Positions 1 to 7,857 are shown, counted from the stretch's first letter. The stretch: DNA of 37,810 nucleotides from Clostridia bacterium (GCA_017432485.1 JAFRJB010000123.1:1-37810), one strand, 5' to 3'. A program made the numbers and translations. Notes: generated by a model from the letters alone, not told the origin.

Positions 1-155
1 TCAGTTTCACCCACCGCGCGCTATGCGCGCACCGCCCTTGATAGGGCGGTTTCAAAAAAATGCAAGGCGTAGCCTTGCGACTGAACACTAAACACTGAAC
101 ACTGAACACTCAAATAAGGATTTGGGAGCCGCAAGGGCTCCGCAAATCCTTATTT
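1..155. repeat. Composite intergenic repeat, left inverted copy
   Basis: The stretch holds short hairpins (GCGCGCTATGCGCGC, CCGCCCTTGATAGGGCGG), four tandem heptamers of the CTGAACA type at 81-108, and a long hairpin at 111-155 whose outer arms are CAAATAAGGATTTG and CAAATCCTTATTTG. Read in reverse complement, 6898-7088 has the same modules in the same order with only a few substitutions plus one extra block of roughly 35 nt. The copy is cut by the left window edge. Its inner end abuts the ribosome binding site of the GNAT gene. Confidence 0.85.
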
Positions 156-168
156 GCGGAGGAACATG

Positions 169-642
169 ATGAACACTATTCGAAAAGCACAAGCAAAGGA
201 CATCCCCAAAATTTTGGAACTGCTGCTGCAGGTGGATATGGTGCACCACCGCATCCGCCCCGATATTTTTAAGGGACCTGTCACCAAATATACGCAAGAC
301 GACTTGGAAACCATCCTTGCCGATGAAAGCACACCTGTGTTTGTGAGTGCCGATGACACCGACCACGTTGAGGGCTATGCTTTTTGCGTGGTTAGGGAGT
401 ATCGCGGCGACCAATTGCTCGAAGACGGTAAAGAAGTCTACATCGATGACTTGTGTGTGGATGAAACCTGCCGCGGCAAGCATATCGGCACAGCGCTCTA
501 TGATTATGTCAAAGCCTTTGCGCGGCAAATCGGCGCCAAGCGCATTACCCTCAATGTGTGGGAAGGCAACGACAGCGCGTTAGCCTTTTACAAAGCGCAG
601 GGGATGGCGGTGCAAAAAACCACAATGGAAGAAATACTGTAG
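169..642 (+). CDS. GNAT family N-acetyltransferase
   Basis: A 157-residue acetyltransferase of the GNAT fold, expected to move an acetyl group from acetyl-CoA to an amine in the cytoplasm. The sequence shows the typical order: N-terminal strand and helix, a central strand DDLCVDETCRGKHIGTAL in which RGKHIG is the acetyl-CoA pyrophosphate-binding loop, and the C-terminal NVWEGNDSALAFYKAQGM that closes the fold. GCGGAGG at 156-162 lies 6 nt before the ATG at 169, so I chose this over ATG 166 and the TTG at 154. The gene stands alone on the plus strand, facing ybaK tail to tail. The substrate cannot be read from sequence; protein, small amine or antibiotic are all possible. Confidence 0.85.
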   Translation: MNTIRKAQAKDIPKILELLLQVDMVHHRIRPDIFKGPVTKYTQDDLETILADESTPVFVSADDTDHVEGYAFCVVREYRGDQLLEDGKEVYIDDLCVDETCRGKHIGTALYDYVKAFARQIGAKRITLNVWEGNDSALAFYKAQGMAVQKTTMEEIL

Positions 643-700
643 TTTTTTGAGAAGCAAAAAAAAAACGGTTGTTAAACAGTAATGCTCCTTTCACTTCAAA

Positions 701-749
701 AGCGGTTCGGTTTACCGAACCGCTAATTTAATGCAACACTTGTGTTGCC
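701..749. repeat. Two intergenic palindromes between GNAT and ybaK
   Basis: An imperfect hairpin at 701-725 (AGCGG/TTCGGT arms with one bulged C) is followed at 734-749 by the perfect palindrome GCAACACTTGTGTTGC. The second has near relatives in the same kind of setting at 25108. It is followed by CCACC and an ATTCCGC heptamer remnant, as in the other repeat clusters of this window. The first may help terminate the GNAT transcript, but no U-tract follows. Confidence 0.55.
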
Positions 750-767
750 ACCATTAATTCCGCATTA

Positions 768-799
768 AAAAGCAGTGAGTTTTAAACTCACTGCTTTTT
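768..799 (-). terminator. Perfect 32-bp palindrome, terminator of the ybaK-GH31 unit
   Basis: The arms 768-783 (AAAAAGCAGTGAGTTT) and 784-799 are exact reverse complements. On the minus strand the hairpin ends in a T-run, as an intrinsic terminator should. The ybaK stop codon (798-800) lies inside the arm, so the last coding bases form part of the hairpin. Confidence 0.8.
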
Positions 800-1277
800 A
801 GCGTGTTAAGTCTGCGGGTGTTACCGGTAGTATGGTTTGCAAATCCGAAAGACTCATTTCAATTTGCCGCCCGACCTTGCCTGCCGAGAAAAAGATGGTT
901 TCAAACTGTGCGGCGCCGGCATCAATAAAGGTGGTCAACTGCCGCTTCATTCCAATCGGTGAGCAGCCGCCGTGCACATAGCCTGTCAGCCCGAACAATT
1001 TCTTTTGCGGCAGCATTTCCACACTCTTTTCGCCTGCCGCCTTGGCGGCTTTTTTTAAGTCTAATTCACTTGCCGCCGGCAGCATAAAGACATAGTACTT
1101 GCCGCTTTTGGCAACGGTGACCAGTGTTTTAAACACTCTGCCGCTCGGTTGCCCCAATGCCGCTGCCACTGCTTCGGCGCTGAGCGTGGTGTTGTCATAC
1201 GCATAGTCACGGAATGTCACACCGGCAGCGGCGGCAATACGCATCACATTAGTCGTTTCGTCTTTTTTCTTCGCCAT
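798..1277 (-). CDS. ybaK: Cys-tRNA(Pro) deacylase, YbaK/EbsC family
   Basis: A 159-residue protein of the YbaK/ProX editing fold. Family members hydrolyse cysteine wrongly attached to tRNA(Pro) by prolyl-tRNA synthetase, acting in trans in the cytoplasm. Visible family signatures are FKTLVTVAKSGKYYVFMLPA with the conserved Lys of the FKT motif, and the GGCSPIGMK loop that follows TGYVHG. Length is normal (about 155-160). The gene starts inside the stop codon of the upstream GH31 gene (TAATG, one-base overlap), so the two are almost certainly translated from one message. There is no functional link between them that I know of. The stop codon is buried in a perfect palindrome. Confidence 0.93.
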   Translation of the reverse strand: MAKKKDETTNVMRIAAAAGVTFRDYAYDNTTLSAEAVAAALGQPSGRVFKTLVTVAKSGKYYVFMLPAASELDLKKAAKAAGEKSVEMLPQKKLFGLTGYVHGGCSPIGMKRQLTTFIDAGAAQFETIFFSAGKVGRQIEMSLSDLQTILPVTPADLTR

Positions 1278-3673
1278 TAGTCATTAAGTATTTCAAGTAT
1301 CGGTTCTTTCATTGCTGCGGGCAATGCTTCGGGAATCTTGTTTTCTGTGAGCAGTTTTGAGAAGAGCACCTGCTTCATCGCGTTAGAGCCCTGGAAGCGG
1401 GAGACCAAATCGGTCAGTGCCTCGCTCACGGGTGGGTTCTCCAGTGCGGTGATACCGCTCAAAGTCACTTTGGCGCTGTCGCCCGGTTTGAGGGTGAGCA
1501 CGAGCCCCACAAAGTCTTTACAATGCCTGTCGGTCTTTGCGCGCCTGCCGTTGATGTAAACAGTGATACTCTTTGCCGCTGTCACATCTTTAAAAGAGAG
1601 GGTGTAGGTTCTCTGCTTCGGGATAAGCGAAGTGTCACCCTGCGCGGGAGCAATTTCAAAGGTGAGTTTGTTTTCACTCTCTGCTACCGTGTAGTTCGTT
1701 TTGCAGTAAGCGCCGCTTTGGTAAGCAAGGCTTTCGCCGTCGTCTTCATACAGTGTAAAGCTGCCATTGCCGCGGTAGATAAGCAGTTCCATACTTTCGG
1801 GGTTGGCAACGCTGTTGTGCCTGCCGTCACCCGCGAGCGGAATAATGGCGCCTTCCTTGGCGAGCACCGGAATGGAACTTAACTCGCGAAAGACCTTTCT
1901 CTTGCCTTTGCCGTAGTAAATCCTGCCGGTGAAAATATCGGTAAATCTCCCCTCGGGCAGCCACAGTTCGGTGCCTGCCAACAGGGTGGTTTTGTTCCTT
2001 TTTTCGGTGATGGGTGCCGCAATCAGTTCCGAACCGAAGTAGTATTCATTCGACACCGTGTAGGCGGCGCAGGTTTCGGGGTAGTGGTAATACATCGGCT
2101 CAATCAGCGCCCTGCCCTCGGTGTGGGTGCGGTAGTTCATCGTGTAGATGTAGGGCAGCAGGCGGTGGCGCAGGCGCAGTGCCTCTGCCGCGCATCTGCC
2201 GGCTTCTTCCCCGTAGCGCCAGGGTTCTTTCCCCATAAATTCGTTGTTGGTCGAGTGCAGGCGCATAATCGGGCTGAACACACCGAACTGCACCCAGCGC
2301 GCATAGAGTTCATCATCGTTATACCCGATCATATGCCCGCCGATATCGTGGCTCCACCAGCTGTAGCCGATGTTGGAGGCGGTCGCCGTGAAATAGGGTT
2401 GGAATTGCAGTGCCTGCCAGCCCATCACCGTGTCGCCCGAGAAGCCGAGCGGGTAGCGGTGAGAGCCTGCTCCGGCAAAGCGCGAGAGAATTAAGCCGCG
2501 CTTGCCGCCGGCGGCATTGTCGAGCGTATGGTAGTGGTTGAGCGCCCACAGCGGGTCAAGCCCTTTCACACCCGAGTTTTTGCCTTGTTGCCAGTCAATC
2601 CACCAGAAGGCAACGCCTTCTTCTTCATATTTATGGTGGCAGAATTTGAAGTAGCCTTCCATAAATTTTTCATCGCTTAAATCAAAGGCAATCGGCTGTT
2701 TGGTGCTTGCATCAAGCCCCATAAAGTCGGCAAATTCTTCATACATATCTTCAAAGCACTGCACGCCGGCTGCCGGGTGCAGGTTGAGCGTTACCTTTAA
2801 ACCCATATCGCCGAGCTCTTTCAAAAAGGCGCGGTAATCCGGGAACAGTTCCGTGTTCCAGGAGTAGCCGGTCCAACCCGGGGTAAAGGCATATTCAAAG
2901 AAGTAGCGCGAATTCATGCGGCGCGGGTCAAAGCGCACGGCATCTTTGCCGAACTGCTTTTTGACATCCACCCAGTGCCAGTCCATATCCACAGTGGCAA
3001 CGCTAATCGGGATTTCCTCATCTTGGAAGCGGTGCATCAGCGCCAAATACTCTTCTTGGGTATATGCTTTGTAGCGGCTCCACCAGTTCGAGAGCGCAAA
3101 GCGCGGAATAAGCGGGGTAGCGCCGGCAATGCGGTAAAAGTCTTTAACAGCGCCGATATAGTCGTGCGCGTAGAGGAAGTAGTAGCAGTCGCTGCCCTGC
3201 TTTTTGCGCGGCAGCACTTTGCCGTCGGTTTCCAAAGTCAGCGAAGCGGAGTCATCAATTACCGCAACACCGCTTGCGGAAACAACGCCTTCTTCAAGTT
3301 CCACAGCGCCTCTTTTATTATCGAGTGTGCGCACCGTGCCGCCGAGGTTGCCGGCGTGGGCATCGGTGGTGCAAAAGCCGCCTTTAACTTTAGCTTGGCG
3401 GAATTCACCCGTGTTTTCATCCACAATCAGGCGCGCCAGGGCAGTGTTGACACAAATCATGCCGTTTTTGCGCACCGCGCTAAAGGGGACTTTCCCCAAA
3501 TCTCTGTGCAGTATTGATTGAGTGGGCTTGTCGCAAAATTTTGCTTCACTCTGCCACTCCACGCGGATTAAACGCTCGCTAATCACACTGATGCGAATGC
3601 CGCCGTTTTGATAAATATTCGGGCAAACGCTGTCTTGAATATTCAGGCCGAAAGTCTCACTGAACCAACTCAT
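1277..3673 (-). CDS. Glycoside hydrolase family 31, alpha-glucosidase-like
   Basis: A 798-residue GH31 enzyme, expected to release sugar from the non-reducing end of alpha-glycosides. The order is an N-terminal beta-sandwich (about 1-190), a (beta/alpha)8 barrel (about 190-590) and C-terminal beta domains. The nucleophile Asp is in FWWIDWQQG and the acid/base Asp in PLGFSGDTVMGW, both intact. There is no signal peptide, so it should act in the cytoplasm on imported sugar; the GPH symporter 2 kb away is a plausible partner. GAGG at 3681-3684 is 7 nt from the ATG at 3673 but only 1 nt from the ATG at 3679, which decides the start. The last about 70 residues after the usual end form an extra helical tail. 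The family also contains alpha-xylosidases and sulfoquinovosidases, so the substrate is open. Confidence 0.92.
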   Translation of the reverse strand: MSWFSETFGLNIQDSVCPNIYQNGGIRISVISERLIRVEWQSEAKFCDKPTQSILHRDLGKVPFSAVRKNGMICVNTALARLIVDENTGEFRQAKVKGGFCTTDAHAGNLGGTVRTLDNKRGAVELEEGVVSASGVAVIDDSASLTLETDGKVLPRKKQGSDCYYFLYAHDYIGAVKDFYRIAGATPLIPRFALSNWWSRYKAYTQEEYLALMHRFQDEEIPISVATVDMDWHWVDVKKQFGKDAVRFDPRRMNSRYFFEYAFTPGWTGYSWNTELFPDYRAFLKELGDMGLKVTLNLHPAAGVQCFEDMYEEFADFMGLDASTKQPIAFDLSDEKFMEGYFKFCHHKYEEEGVAFWWIDWQQGKNSGVKGLDPLWALNHYHTLDNAAGGKRGLILSRFAGAGSHRYPLGFSGDTVMGWQALQFQPYFTATASNIGYSWWSHDIGGHMIGYNDDELYARWVQFGVFSPIMRLHSTNNEFMGKEPWRYGEEAGRCAAEALRLRHRLLPYIYTMNYRTHTEGRALIEPMYYHYPETCAAYTVSNEYYFGSELIAAPITEKRNKTTLLAGTELWLPEGRFTDIFTGRIYYGKGKRKVFRELSSIPVLAKEGAIIPLAGDGRHNSVANPESMELLIYRGNGSFTLYEDDGESLAYQSGAYCKTNYTVAESENKLTFEIAPAQGDTSLIPKQRTYTLSFKDVTAAKSITVYINGRRAKTDRHCKDFVGLVLTLKPGDSAKVTLSGITALENPPVSEALTDLVSRFQGSNAMKQVLFSKLLTENKIPEALPAAMKEPILEILND

Positions 3674-3710
3674 AGTCATACCTCTTTAAAGTCAATTTAT
3701 TGATAAATTT

Positions 3711-3739
3711 ATCTTAACATAAGCCTATATTTTAGTCAA
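3711..3739 (-). promoter_or_regulatory. Promoter for GH31-ybaK
   Basis: Minus-strand TTGACT (3734-3739) and TAAGAT (3711-3716) are 17 bp apart. The perfect palindrome GATAAATTTATC (3702-3713) overlaps the -10 box and could be an operator; its regulator is unknown. Confidence 0.6.
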
Positions 3740-3774
3740 ATCCGGGTTTGCGGTTTTGTCGCTCTCTCGCAATC

Positions 3775-3802
3775 CTGAAAACTGAACACTGAAAACCGAA
3801 AA
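3775..3802. repeat. Heptamer tract (CTGAAAA/CTGAACA), four units
   Basis: Four tandem 7-mers of the CTGAANA type lie directly beside the terminator hairpin of the flavodoxin gene. The same family is at 81, 6943, 7086, 8614, 8764 and 11676. Confidence 0.75.
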
Positions 3803-3803
3803 C

Positions 3804-3836
3804 AAAAAATAGCGGCATTGTTGCCGCTATTTTTTA
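3804..3836 (-). terminator. Terminator of the flavodoxin-like gene
   Basis: Hairpin AATAGCGGCA / TGCCGCTATT with A- and T-runs on both sides, so it could work in both directions. It reaches the last codons of the minus-strand flavodoxin gene. Confidence 0.8.
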
Positions 3837-4331
3837 ACACTTCTCGTACCAATCTAAGAGTGCACCGAGGTTTTCTTCATCCACATAGTCTGCTCCGCCC
3901 TTTAAATCGGTTAAGTATTGGGCATCGACCGCATCAATATCTTCGCCCCGGTTTTCCAAATCGGAGATGATGAGGTTAATGAGTGTCTTTTCCAAACCGA
4001 TATTTTTCTCGGGGTCAAAGCCGCCGCGCAGGTAAAAGAGCTTCGGCAGCGGTTCGCCGATACCGTTTTTTTCGATAATTTCTTCTTTTACCGCATTCGT
4101 CGGCATTCTTAAGCCAACAGGGCAGACCGCCAGGATATTGTATTTTTTTGCGGCTTTCTTAAACCCGTCTATTTCCCCCTGCATGACTCTGCCGAAGAAA
4201 ATGACATCGCTGTTTCTTTTGACTTTGATGCGCGCCATATAGAGGCTGTGACATTCCAGCCCCGTTTTTTCGGCAAACATCTCCGCATAGCGCTTGGTAA
4301 AGCCGGAATCGGACTCATAAATAATATACAT
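3834..4331 (-). CDS. Flavodoxin-domain protein (HemG/Flavodoxin_5-like)
   Basis: A 165-residue single-domain protein with a flavodoxin fold. The N-terminal strand and loop MYIIYESDSGFTKRYAE replace the classic T-x-T-G-N-T FMN-phosphate loop with S-D-S-G-F-T, as in the HemG-like branch. FYLRGGFD at about residue 100 is a typical signature of that branch. It should bind FMN and act in electron transfer or as a small oxidoreductase; a true protoporphyrinogen oxidase role is not indicated because no haem genes are near. It has its own terminators on both sides, so it is probably monocistronic. A weak AAAGGCG ribosome binding site sits 5-6 nt before the ATG. Confidence 0.75.
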   Translation of the reverse strand: MYIIYESDSGFTKRYAEMFAEKTGLECHSLYMARIKVKRNSDVIFFGRVMQGEIDGFKKAAKKYNILAVCPVGLRMPTNAVKEEIIEKNGIGEPLPKLFYLRGGFDPEKNIGLEKTLINLIISDLENRGEDIDAVDAQYLTDLKGGADYVDEENLGALLDWYEKC

Positions 4332-4345
4332 AATTTCGCCTTTCT

Positions 4346-4372
4346 AAAAAGCCCTGCGCGGCAGGGCTTTTT
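4346..4372 (-). terminator. Terminator of the GtrA-like gene
   Basis: AAAAAGCCCTGC GC GCAGGGCTTTTT hairpin with T-rich tail on the minus strand, between the GtrA-like gene and the flavodoxin start. Confidence 0.85.
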
Positions 4373-4376
4373 AATT

Positions 4377-5273
4377 TTATGCTTTGATCTCTTTAATTAC
4401 ATAGCCTTCTTTGCCTTCGAATTCGCCGAGTTCATCCACCGGCACTTTGGTGCCGATTTTCTCAATGATAAAGGCAATTAAGAAGATGTAGCCGACACCG
4501 AAGAGGATAGAGCCGATAATCAAAATAGCATTGATGGAAGCGGCTAAACCGATCGCAATACCGGCAACGGCGCAAACGAGCAGCACAATCGTACCGATAA
4601 GGAACTTCTTGGCAAGCGCTGCGTTGACCACTTTCTTGGAGGGCATTGCCGCGCGCTCCTCGGCAGCTTTTTTCTCGGCGAGCTTTTGCTCTTTGGTCTT
4701 CTTTTCTTCTCTTAAGATGACAAACTTGTTCATCACAAACACAAACACAAAGGTAATCATCGTAATGAGGAATTTACCGATGTTTTGCTTTAAGAAAATT
4801 AAAAATCCGTTATCCGTATTTTGGAAAATCGCCCAGGTGCCGACCCAGCTGTTTGCCCAACCGCCTAAAACGGTGGAGTAGAAAATGATAAAGACAATCA
4901 TTACCATCGTAGCAATAATGCTGAACTTGACATTGGCAACGGATTTAAAGGTGGTCTTTCTGTTAACTACGAAGCTTACAAAGTTACCCACAATCGTGGA
5001 AACCAGGTAAGCGACCAGCACACAGGCGCCGCCTCTGGCAATCGTACCGTCTGCCAAAATGGTGCCTTCCGGCCCTGCCGGGTAATGGAAGATAAACCAG
5101 TTAACGGAAATGCTCTCCAGCGGGGCTTTGAGAATCCACAGGAAAACATTGTAAAGAATCATTTCACTTGTACCGGCGATCATACTTACCAGTGTAAATT
5201 TAATAATCTGCCACAGGTCGGCGTGTTTTTTGGTCCAGACCTTAAAGGCGCTTTGTTTTTTTACTTCGCTCAT
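4377..5273 (-). CDS. GtrA-like multi-pass membrane protein with C-terminal extension
   Basis: A 298-residue membrane protein. Residues about 15-190 hold four hydrophobic segments and the motif NFVSFVVNRKTTFKS, which is the hallmark of GtrA-type small membrane proteins thought to move lipid-linked sugars or help cell-surface glycan synthesis. After a charged cytoplasmic linker rich in Lys, Glu and Ala (about 190-215), two more hydrophobic segments follow (about 225-275), then an acidic tail. This second part is not in the usual 120-150-residue GtrA. GGAGGATATT directly before ATG 5273 fixes the start; the longer frame to 5357 has no ribosome binding site. It shares a divergent promoter region with the GPH symporter. 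Confidence 0.7.
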   Translation of the reverse strand: MSEVKKQSAFKVWTKKHADLWQIIKFTLVSMIAGTSEMILYNVFLWILKAPLESISVNWFIFHYPAGPEGTILADGTIARGGACVLVAYLVSTIVGNFVSFVVNRKTTFKSVANVKFSIIATMVMIVFIIFYSTVLGGWANSWVGTWAIFQNTDNGFLIFLKQNIGKFLITMITFVFVFVMNKFVILREEKKTKEQKLAEKKAAEERAAMPSKKVVNAALAKKFLIGTIVLLVCAVAGIAIGLAASINAILIIGSILFGVGYIFLIAFIIEKIGTKVPVDELGEFEGKEGYVIKEIKA

Positions 5274-5304
5274 AATATCCTCCACAAACATAATATACAA
5301 AACA

Positions 5305-5333
5305 ATTATAAAATATTTAATACAACTTTTCAA
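5305..5333 (-). promoter_or_regulatory. Promoter for the GtrA-like gene
   Basis: Minus-strand TTGAAA (5328-5333), 17-bp spacer, TATAAT (5305-5310), about 32 bp before the start codon. Confidence 0.75.
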
Positions 5334-5357
5334 GCCATATTTTTTCTTGCAAAACAC

Positions 5358-5386
5358 TTTAATTTTTTATATATCTATGCTATACT
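5358..5386 (+). promoter_or_regulatory. Promoter for the GPH symporter
   Basis: Extended -10 TGCTATACT (5378-5386) with a poor -35 TTTAAT 17 bp upstream. It lies back to back with the minus-strand promoter, only about 25 bp away, so one regulator could control both genes. Confidence 0.55.
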
Positions 5387-5415
5387 TTTTTTATCAATGT
5401 ATGAGGAGAGGTATC

Positions 5416-6903
5416 ATGGGAAAGAAAAAAGCGAAGCCTGCCGGCACGCACCCGAATCACATCGGCATCAAAGAGGCCATGGGCTATATGATGGGCGATG
5501 CGGGCAATTTGTTCGTGCTGACCTATGTTTCGTCATTCTTAAAGGTATTTTATACCGATGTGTTGTTGATTTCCCCCGGCAAGGTGGCAACCCTGTTTTT
5601 GGTTACCAGGCTGTGGGATGCCATTAACGACCCGCTGTGGGGCGGCATTGTTGCCAAGCGCCCCCCGACAAAAGACGGGAAGTTTCGACCGTATATCAAG
5701 TGGATAGCAGTCCCCGTAGCTGTCGCGCAGTTGTTGTGCTTCTATAACTTCACCACTATTCCGACTGTCGGCGACAACCCGACCTTTGTGCTCATTTTAG
5801 CATATATCACCTACATCACCTTCGGTATGATGTATACGGGTATCAACGTACCCTTCGGTTCGCTTGCTTCCGTGATTACGGATGAGCCCGAAGGCAGAAC
5901 CCTGCTTTCCACCTTCCGCTCTATCGGCGGCGGTATCGGCGGTGCGGCACCGTTGCTTCTCGCGCCCTTTATCATCTACTCCAAGCAGCCCGACCCCCTG
6001 GACCCGGAAAAGACCATTTCCGTTGCCAATTCCGGCGGTATGTTTGCCTTTGCGGGTGTGATGTGTGTGCTGGCAATCATCTTCTATTTGATTTGCTTTA
6101 AGTCCACCAAAGAGCGCATCAAGTCAGTGGCAAAGCCCAATGTCAATATCAAAGAAACCTACAAGAGTATGTTCAAGAGCCGCCCGTTCGTGGTGCTTGC
6201 CATCACCGGCATTCTCATCAGCGGTCAGCTGCAGTTTGCTTCTTTGAACCAATACTTGTTTAAAAATTACTTTGCTAACGCCAACCTCTCCGTGGTCGGC
6301 ACGATTGCGCAGTATTTGCCGATGGCAATTATGATTTTATTTACCCCGGCGCTTTCCAAGCGCTTCGGTAAAAAAGAAATCTCCTCTTTCGGCGCAATGT
6401 TTGCGGCGATTGCGGCAGTTGCCTGCTTCCTGCTCAAAGGCACCTTTAAGCCCAACGGCGACACTTACACGATTGTGGTCTATATGGGCTTGCTGTTTAT
6501 CATCGGCTTCGGTTACTCCTTTGTTTCCATCACCAACTGGGCAGTGGTTGCCGATGTCATCGACTACCAGTATGTTAAGACCGGTGTCAAGAGCGAGAGC
6601 GCTATTTATGCGGTTTACACCTTCGCGAGAAAACTCGGGCAAACCGCGGCGGATTACGGCGGGTTAATGTTACTTGAAAAATTCGCGCAGTATAATAGCG
6701 AAACCATGTCTAACGCAGGCTATGTGCCGGGTGTGAGTGATAAAATCTTAACCATCTGCACAATTATCCCTGCCGTGACCTATACGCTCATTTGGCTGTT
6801 ATATAAATTTGCTTATCCGCTTACCAAAGAAAAACTCGAACCCATTTATGAAGAAGTGCAGGCTGCCAACGAAGCGCTTGCAAAAGAAGAAGCGGACAAA
6901 TAA
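5416..6903 (+). CDS. GPH family sugar:cation symporter
   Basis: A 495-residue, 12-helix transporter of the glycoside-pentoside-hexuronide:cation symporter family (MelB/XylP/UidB relatives, major facilitator fold). N-terminal GDAGNLFVLTYVSSFLKVFY and FLVTRLWDAINDPLWGG are family signatures; the Asp residues in the latter correspond to the cation site of MelB. AGGAGAGG at 5402-5409 sits 6 nt before ATG 5416, so the upstream frame from 5230 is not used. It should import a sugar or glycoside with Na+ or H+. The intracellular GH31 enzyme transcribed in the other direction is a likely partner. The stop codon TAA (6901-6903) is supplied by the hairpin of the right inverted repeat copy. Confidence 0.9.
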   Translation: MGKKKAKPAGTHPNHIGIKEAMGYMMGDAGNLFVLTYVSSFLKVFYTDVLLISPGKVATLFLVTRLWDAINDPLWGGIVAKRPPTKDGKFRPYIKWIAVPVAVAQLLCFYNFTTIPTVGDNPTFVLILAYITYITFGMMYTGINVPFGSLASVITDEPEGRTLLSTFRSIGGGIGGAAPLLLAPFIIYSKQPDPLDPEKTISVANSGGMFAFAGVMCVLAIIFYLICFKSTKERIKSVAKPNVNIKETYKSMFKSRPFVVLAITGILISGQLQFASLNQYLFKNYFANANLSVVGTIAQYLPMAIMILFTPALSKRFGKKEISSFGAMFAAIAAVACFLLKGTFKPNGDTYTIVVYMGLLFIIGFGYSFVSITNWAVVADVIDYQYVKTGVKSESAIYAVYTFARKLGQTAADYGGLMLLEKFAQYNSETMSNAGYVPGVSDKILTICTIIPAVTYTLIWLLYKFAYPLTKEKLEPIYEEVQAANEALAKEEADK

Positions 6904-6941
6904 GGATTTGTGGAGCCCTTGCGGCTCCCAAATCCTTATTT
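6898..6941 (+). terminator. Hairpin over the GPH stop codon
   Basis: AAATAAGGATTTG / CAAATCCTTATTT outer arms and GGAGCC/GGCTCC inner arms form a long hairpin that contains the symporter stop codon. It is also the hairpin module of the composite repeat. Confidence 0.7.
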
Positions 6942-7088
6942 GAGTGTTCAGTGTTCAGTGTTTAGTGTTCAGTCGCAAAAGGGCAAAAAGACTTAAACCC
7001 TAATAGCCTCTCGCTTGCCCTCGCCTTGCATTTTATGGAACCGCCCTATCAAGGGCGGTGCGCGCATAGCGCGCAGTGGGTGAAACTG
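6898..7088. repeat. Composite intergenic repeat, right inverted copy
   Basis: Reverse complement of the repeat at 1-155: long hairpin, CTGAACA-type heptamers (6943-6972), a roughly 35-nt block missing from the left copy, then the CCGCCC..GGGCGG and GCGCGC hairpins. The 158-6897 segment with six genes lies between the two copies. Confidence 0.85.
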
Positions 7089-7113
7089 AAAACTGAAAGC
7101 TGAAAACTGAAAA
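7086..7113. repeat. Heptamer tract (CTGAAAA), four units
   Basis: CTGAAAA CTGAAAG CTGAAAA CTGAAAA, immediately followed by the base of the 53-nt hairpin at 7114. Confidence 0.8.
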
Positions 7114-7192
7114 CTTACAAATAAAGAAATTGCGAGCTGTTTGCTCGCAATTTCTTTATTTGTAAGATAGCACTTGCAAAAAGTGCTATCTT
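7114..7192. repeat. Two consecutive perfect hairpins upstream of pduL
   Basis: First hairpin: 24-nt arms 7114-7137 and 7143-7166, loop TGTTT. Second hairpin: 12-nt arms AAGATAGCACTT (7164-7175) and 7181-7192, loop GCAAA. They share AAG. The loop of the second contains a possible -35 (TTGCAA, 7174-7179) for a -10 TATTAT at 7197-7202, so it could act as an operator for pduL. Confidence 0.7.
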
Positions 7193-7238
7193 GTTATATT
7201 ATATATTAAGCAATTATCTAATTCTATTGGAGGGCATA

Positions 7239-7811
7239 ATGAAAAAAGAAATTATTGTTGAAACTTCTGCGCGCCACGTGCACGTATCGCAAGCCGATTT
7301 AGAAGCACTGTTTGGCGAAGGCTATGAATTAACCAATAAAAAAGACCTTTCTCAACCCGGTCAGTTTGCCTGCTTTGAGAAAGTGACCATTGTCGGGCCG
7401 AAAAGAGAGCTGGTTTGCTCGATTTTAGGGCCTGTCAGACCCGATACACAGGTCGAGCTTTCCTTGACCGATGCCAGAAGCATCGGCTGCGCCGCACCCA
7501 TTAGAGAGAGCGGCGACATCAAGGGTAGCGGCGCCTGCAAAATTGTGGGGCCCAAAGGCGAAGTGGAAATCAGCGAAGGTGTGATTGCCGCCCAGCGCCA
7601 CATTCACGCAACCCCTGCCGATGCCGAGAAATACGGCTTGCAGGATAAGCAGATTGTGAAAGTCGCTATCGAAACCGGCGAGAGAAAGACCGTGTTTGAT
7701 GATGTGATTGTCAGAGTCAGCGAAAAGTATGCGTGGGCAATGCATATTGATACCGATGAGTCCAACGCCGCCTGTGCCGTTCCCGGTACAATGGGTGTGA
7801 TTTTAGACTGA
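7239..7811 (+). CDS. pduL: Phosphate propanoyltransferase PduL
   Basis: A 190-residue phosphotransacylase of the PduL type, which swaps CoA for phosphate on propionyl-CoA or acetyl-CoA and so links acyl-CoA to ATP formation via acyl phosphate. It is unrelated to Pta. The two halves each show the zinc-binding histidine motif, ARHVHVSQADLEALFG near the N-terminus and AAQRHIHATPADAEKYG in the middle, and an SLTDARSIGC-like loop. GGAGGG at 7229-7234 precedes ATG 7239. No microcompartment shell genes are present and the N-terminus lacks a long encapsulation peptide, so a free cytoplasmic enzyme is more likely than a metabolosome part. It stands alone between repeats. Confidence 0.93.
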   Translation: MKKEIIVETSARHVHVSQADLEALFGEGYELTNKKDLSQPGQFACFEKVTIVGPKRELVCSILGPVRPDTQVELSLTDARSIGCAAPIRESGDIKGSGACKIVGPKGEVEISEGVIAAQRHIHATPADAEKYGLQDKQIVKVAIETGERKTVFDDVIVRVSEKYAWAMHIDTDESNAACAVPGTMGVILD

Positions 7812-7828
7812 TTTTTTCCATAAAACTA

Positions 7829-7857
7829 TTGCTATTATAATAAAATTATAGTATAAT
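7829..7857 (+). promoter_or_regulatory. Strong promoter ahead of the RNA-rich region
   Basis: TTGCTA (7829-7834), 17-bp spacer, perfect TATAAT (7852-7857). The predicted start falls within 4-7 nt, at about G7862, the first base of the structured element. No comparable promoter is seen between 8139 and the SRP RNA. Confidence 0.75.

Noticed and set aside
7239..7811. pduL as part of a bacterial microcompartment locus
   Set aside because: No shell-protein genes or other pdu/eut genes are in the window.
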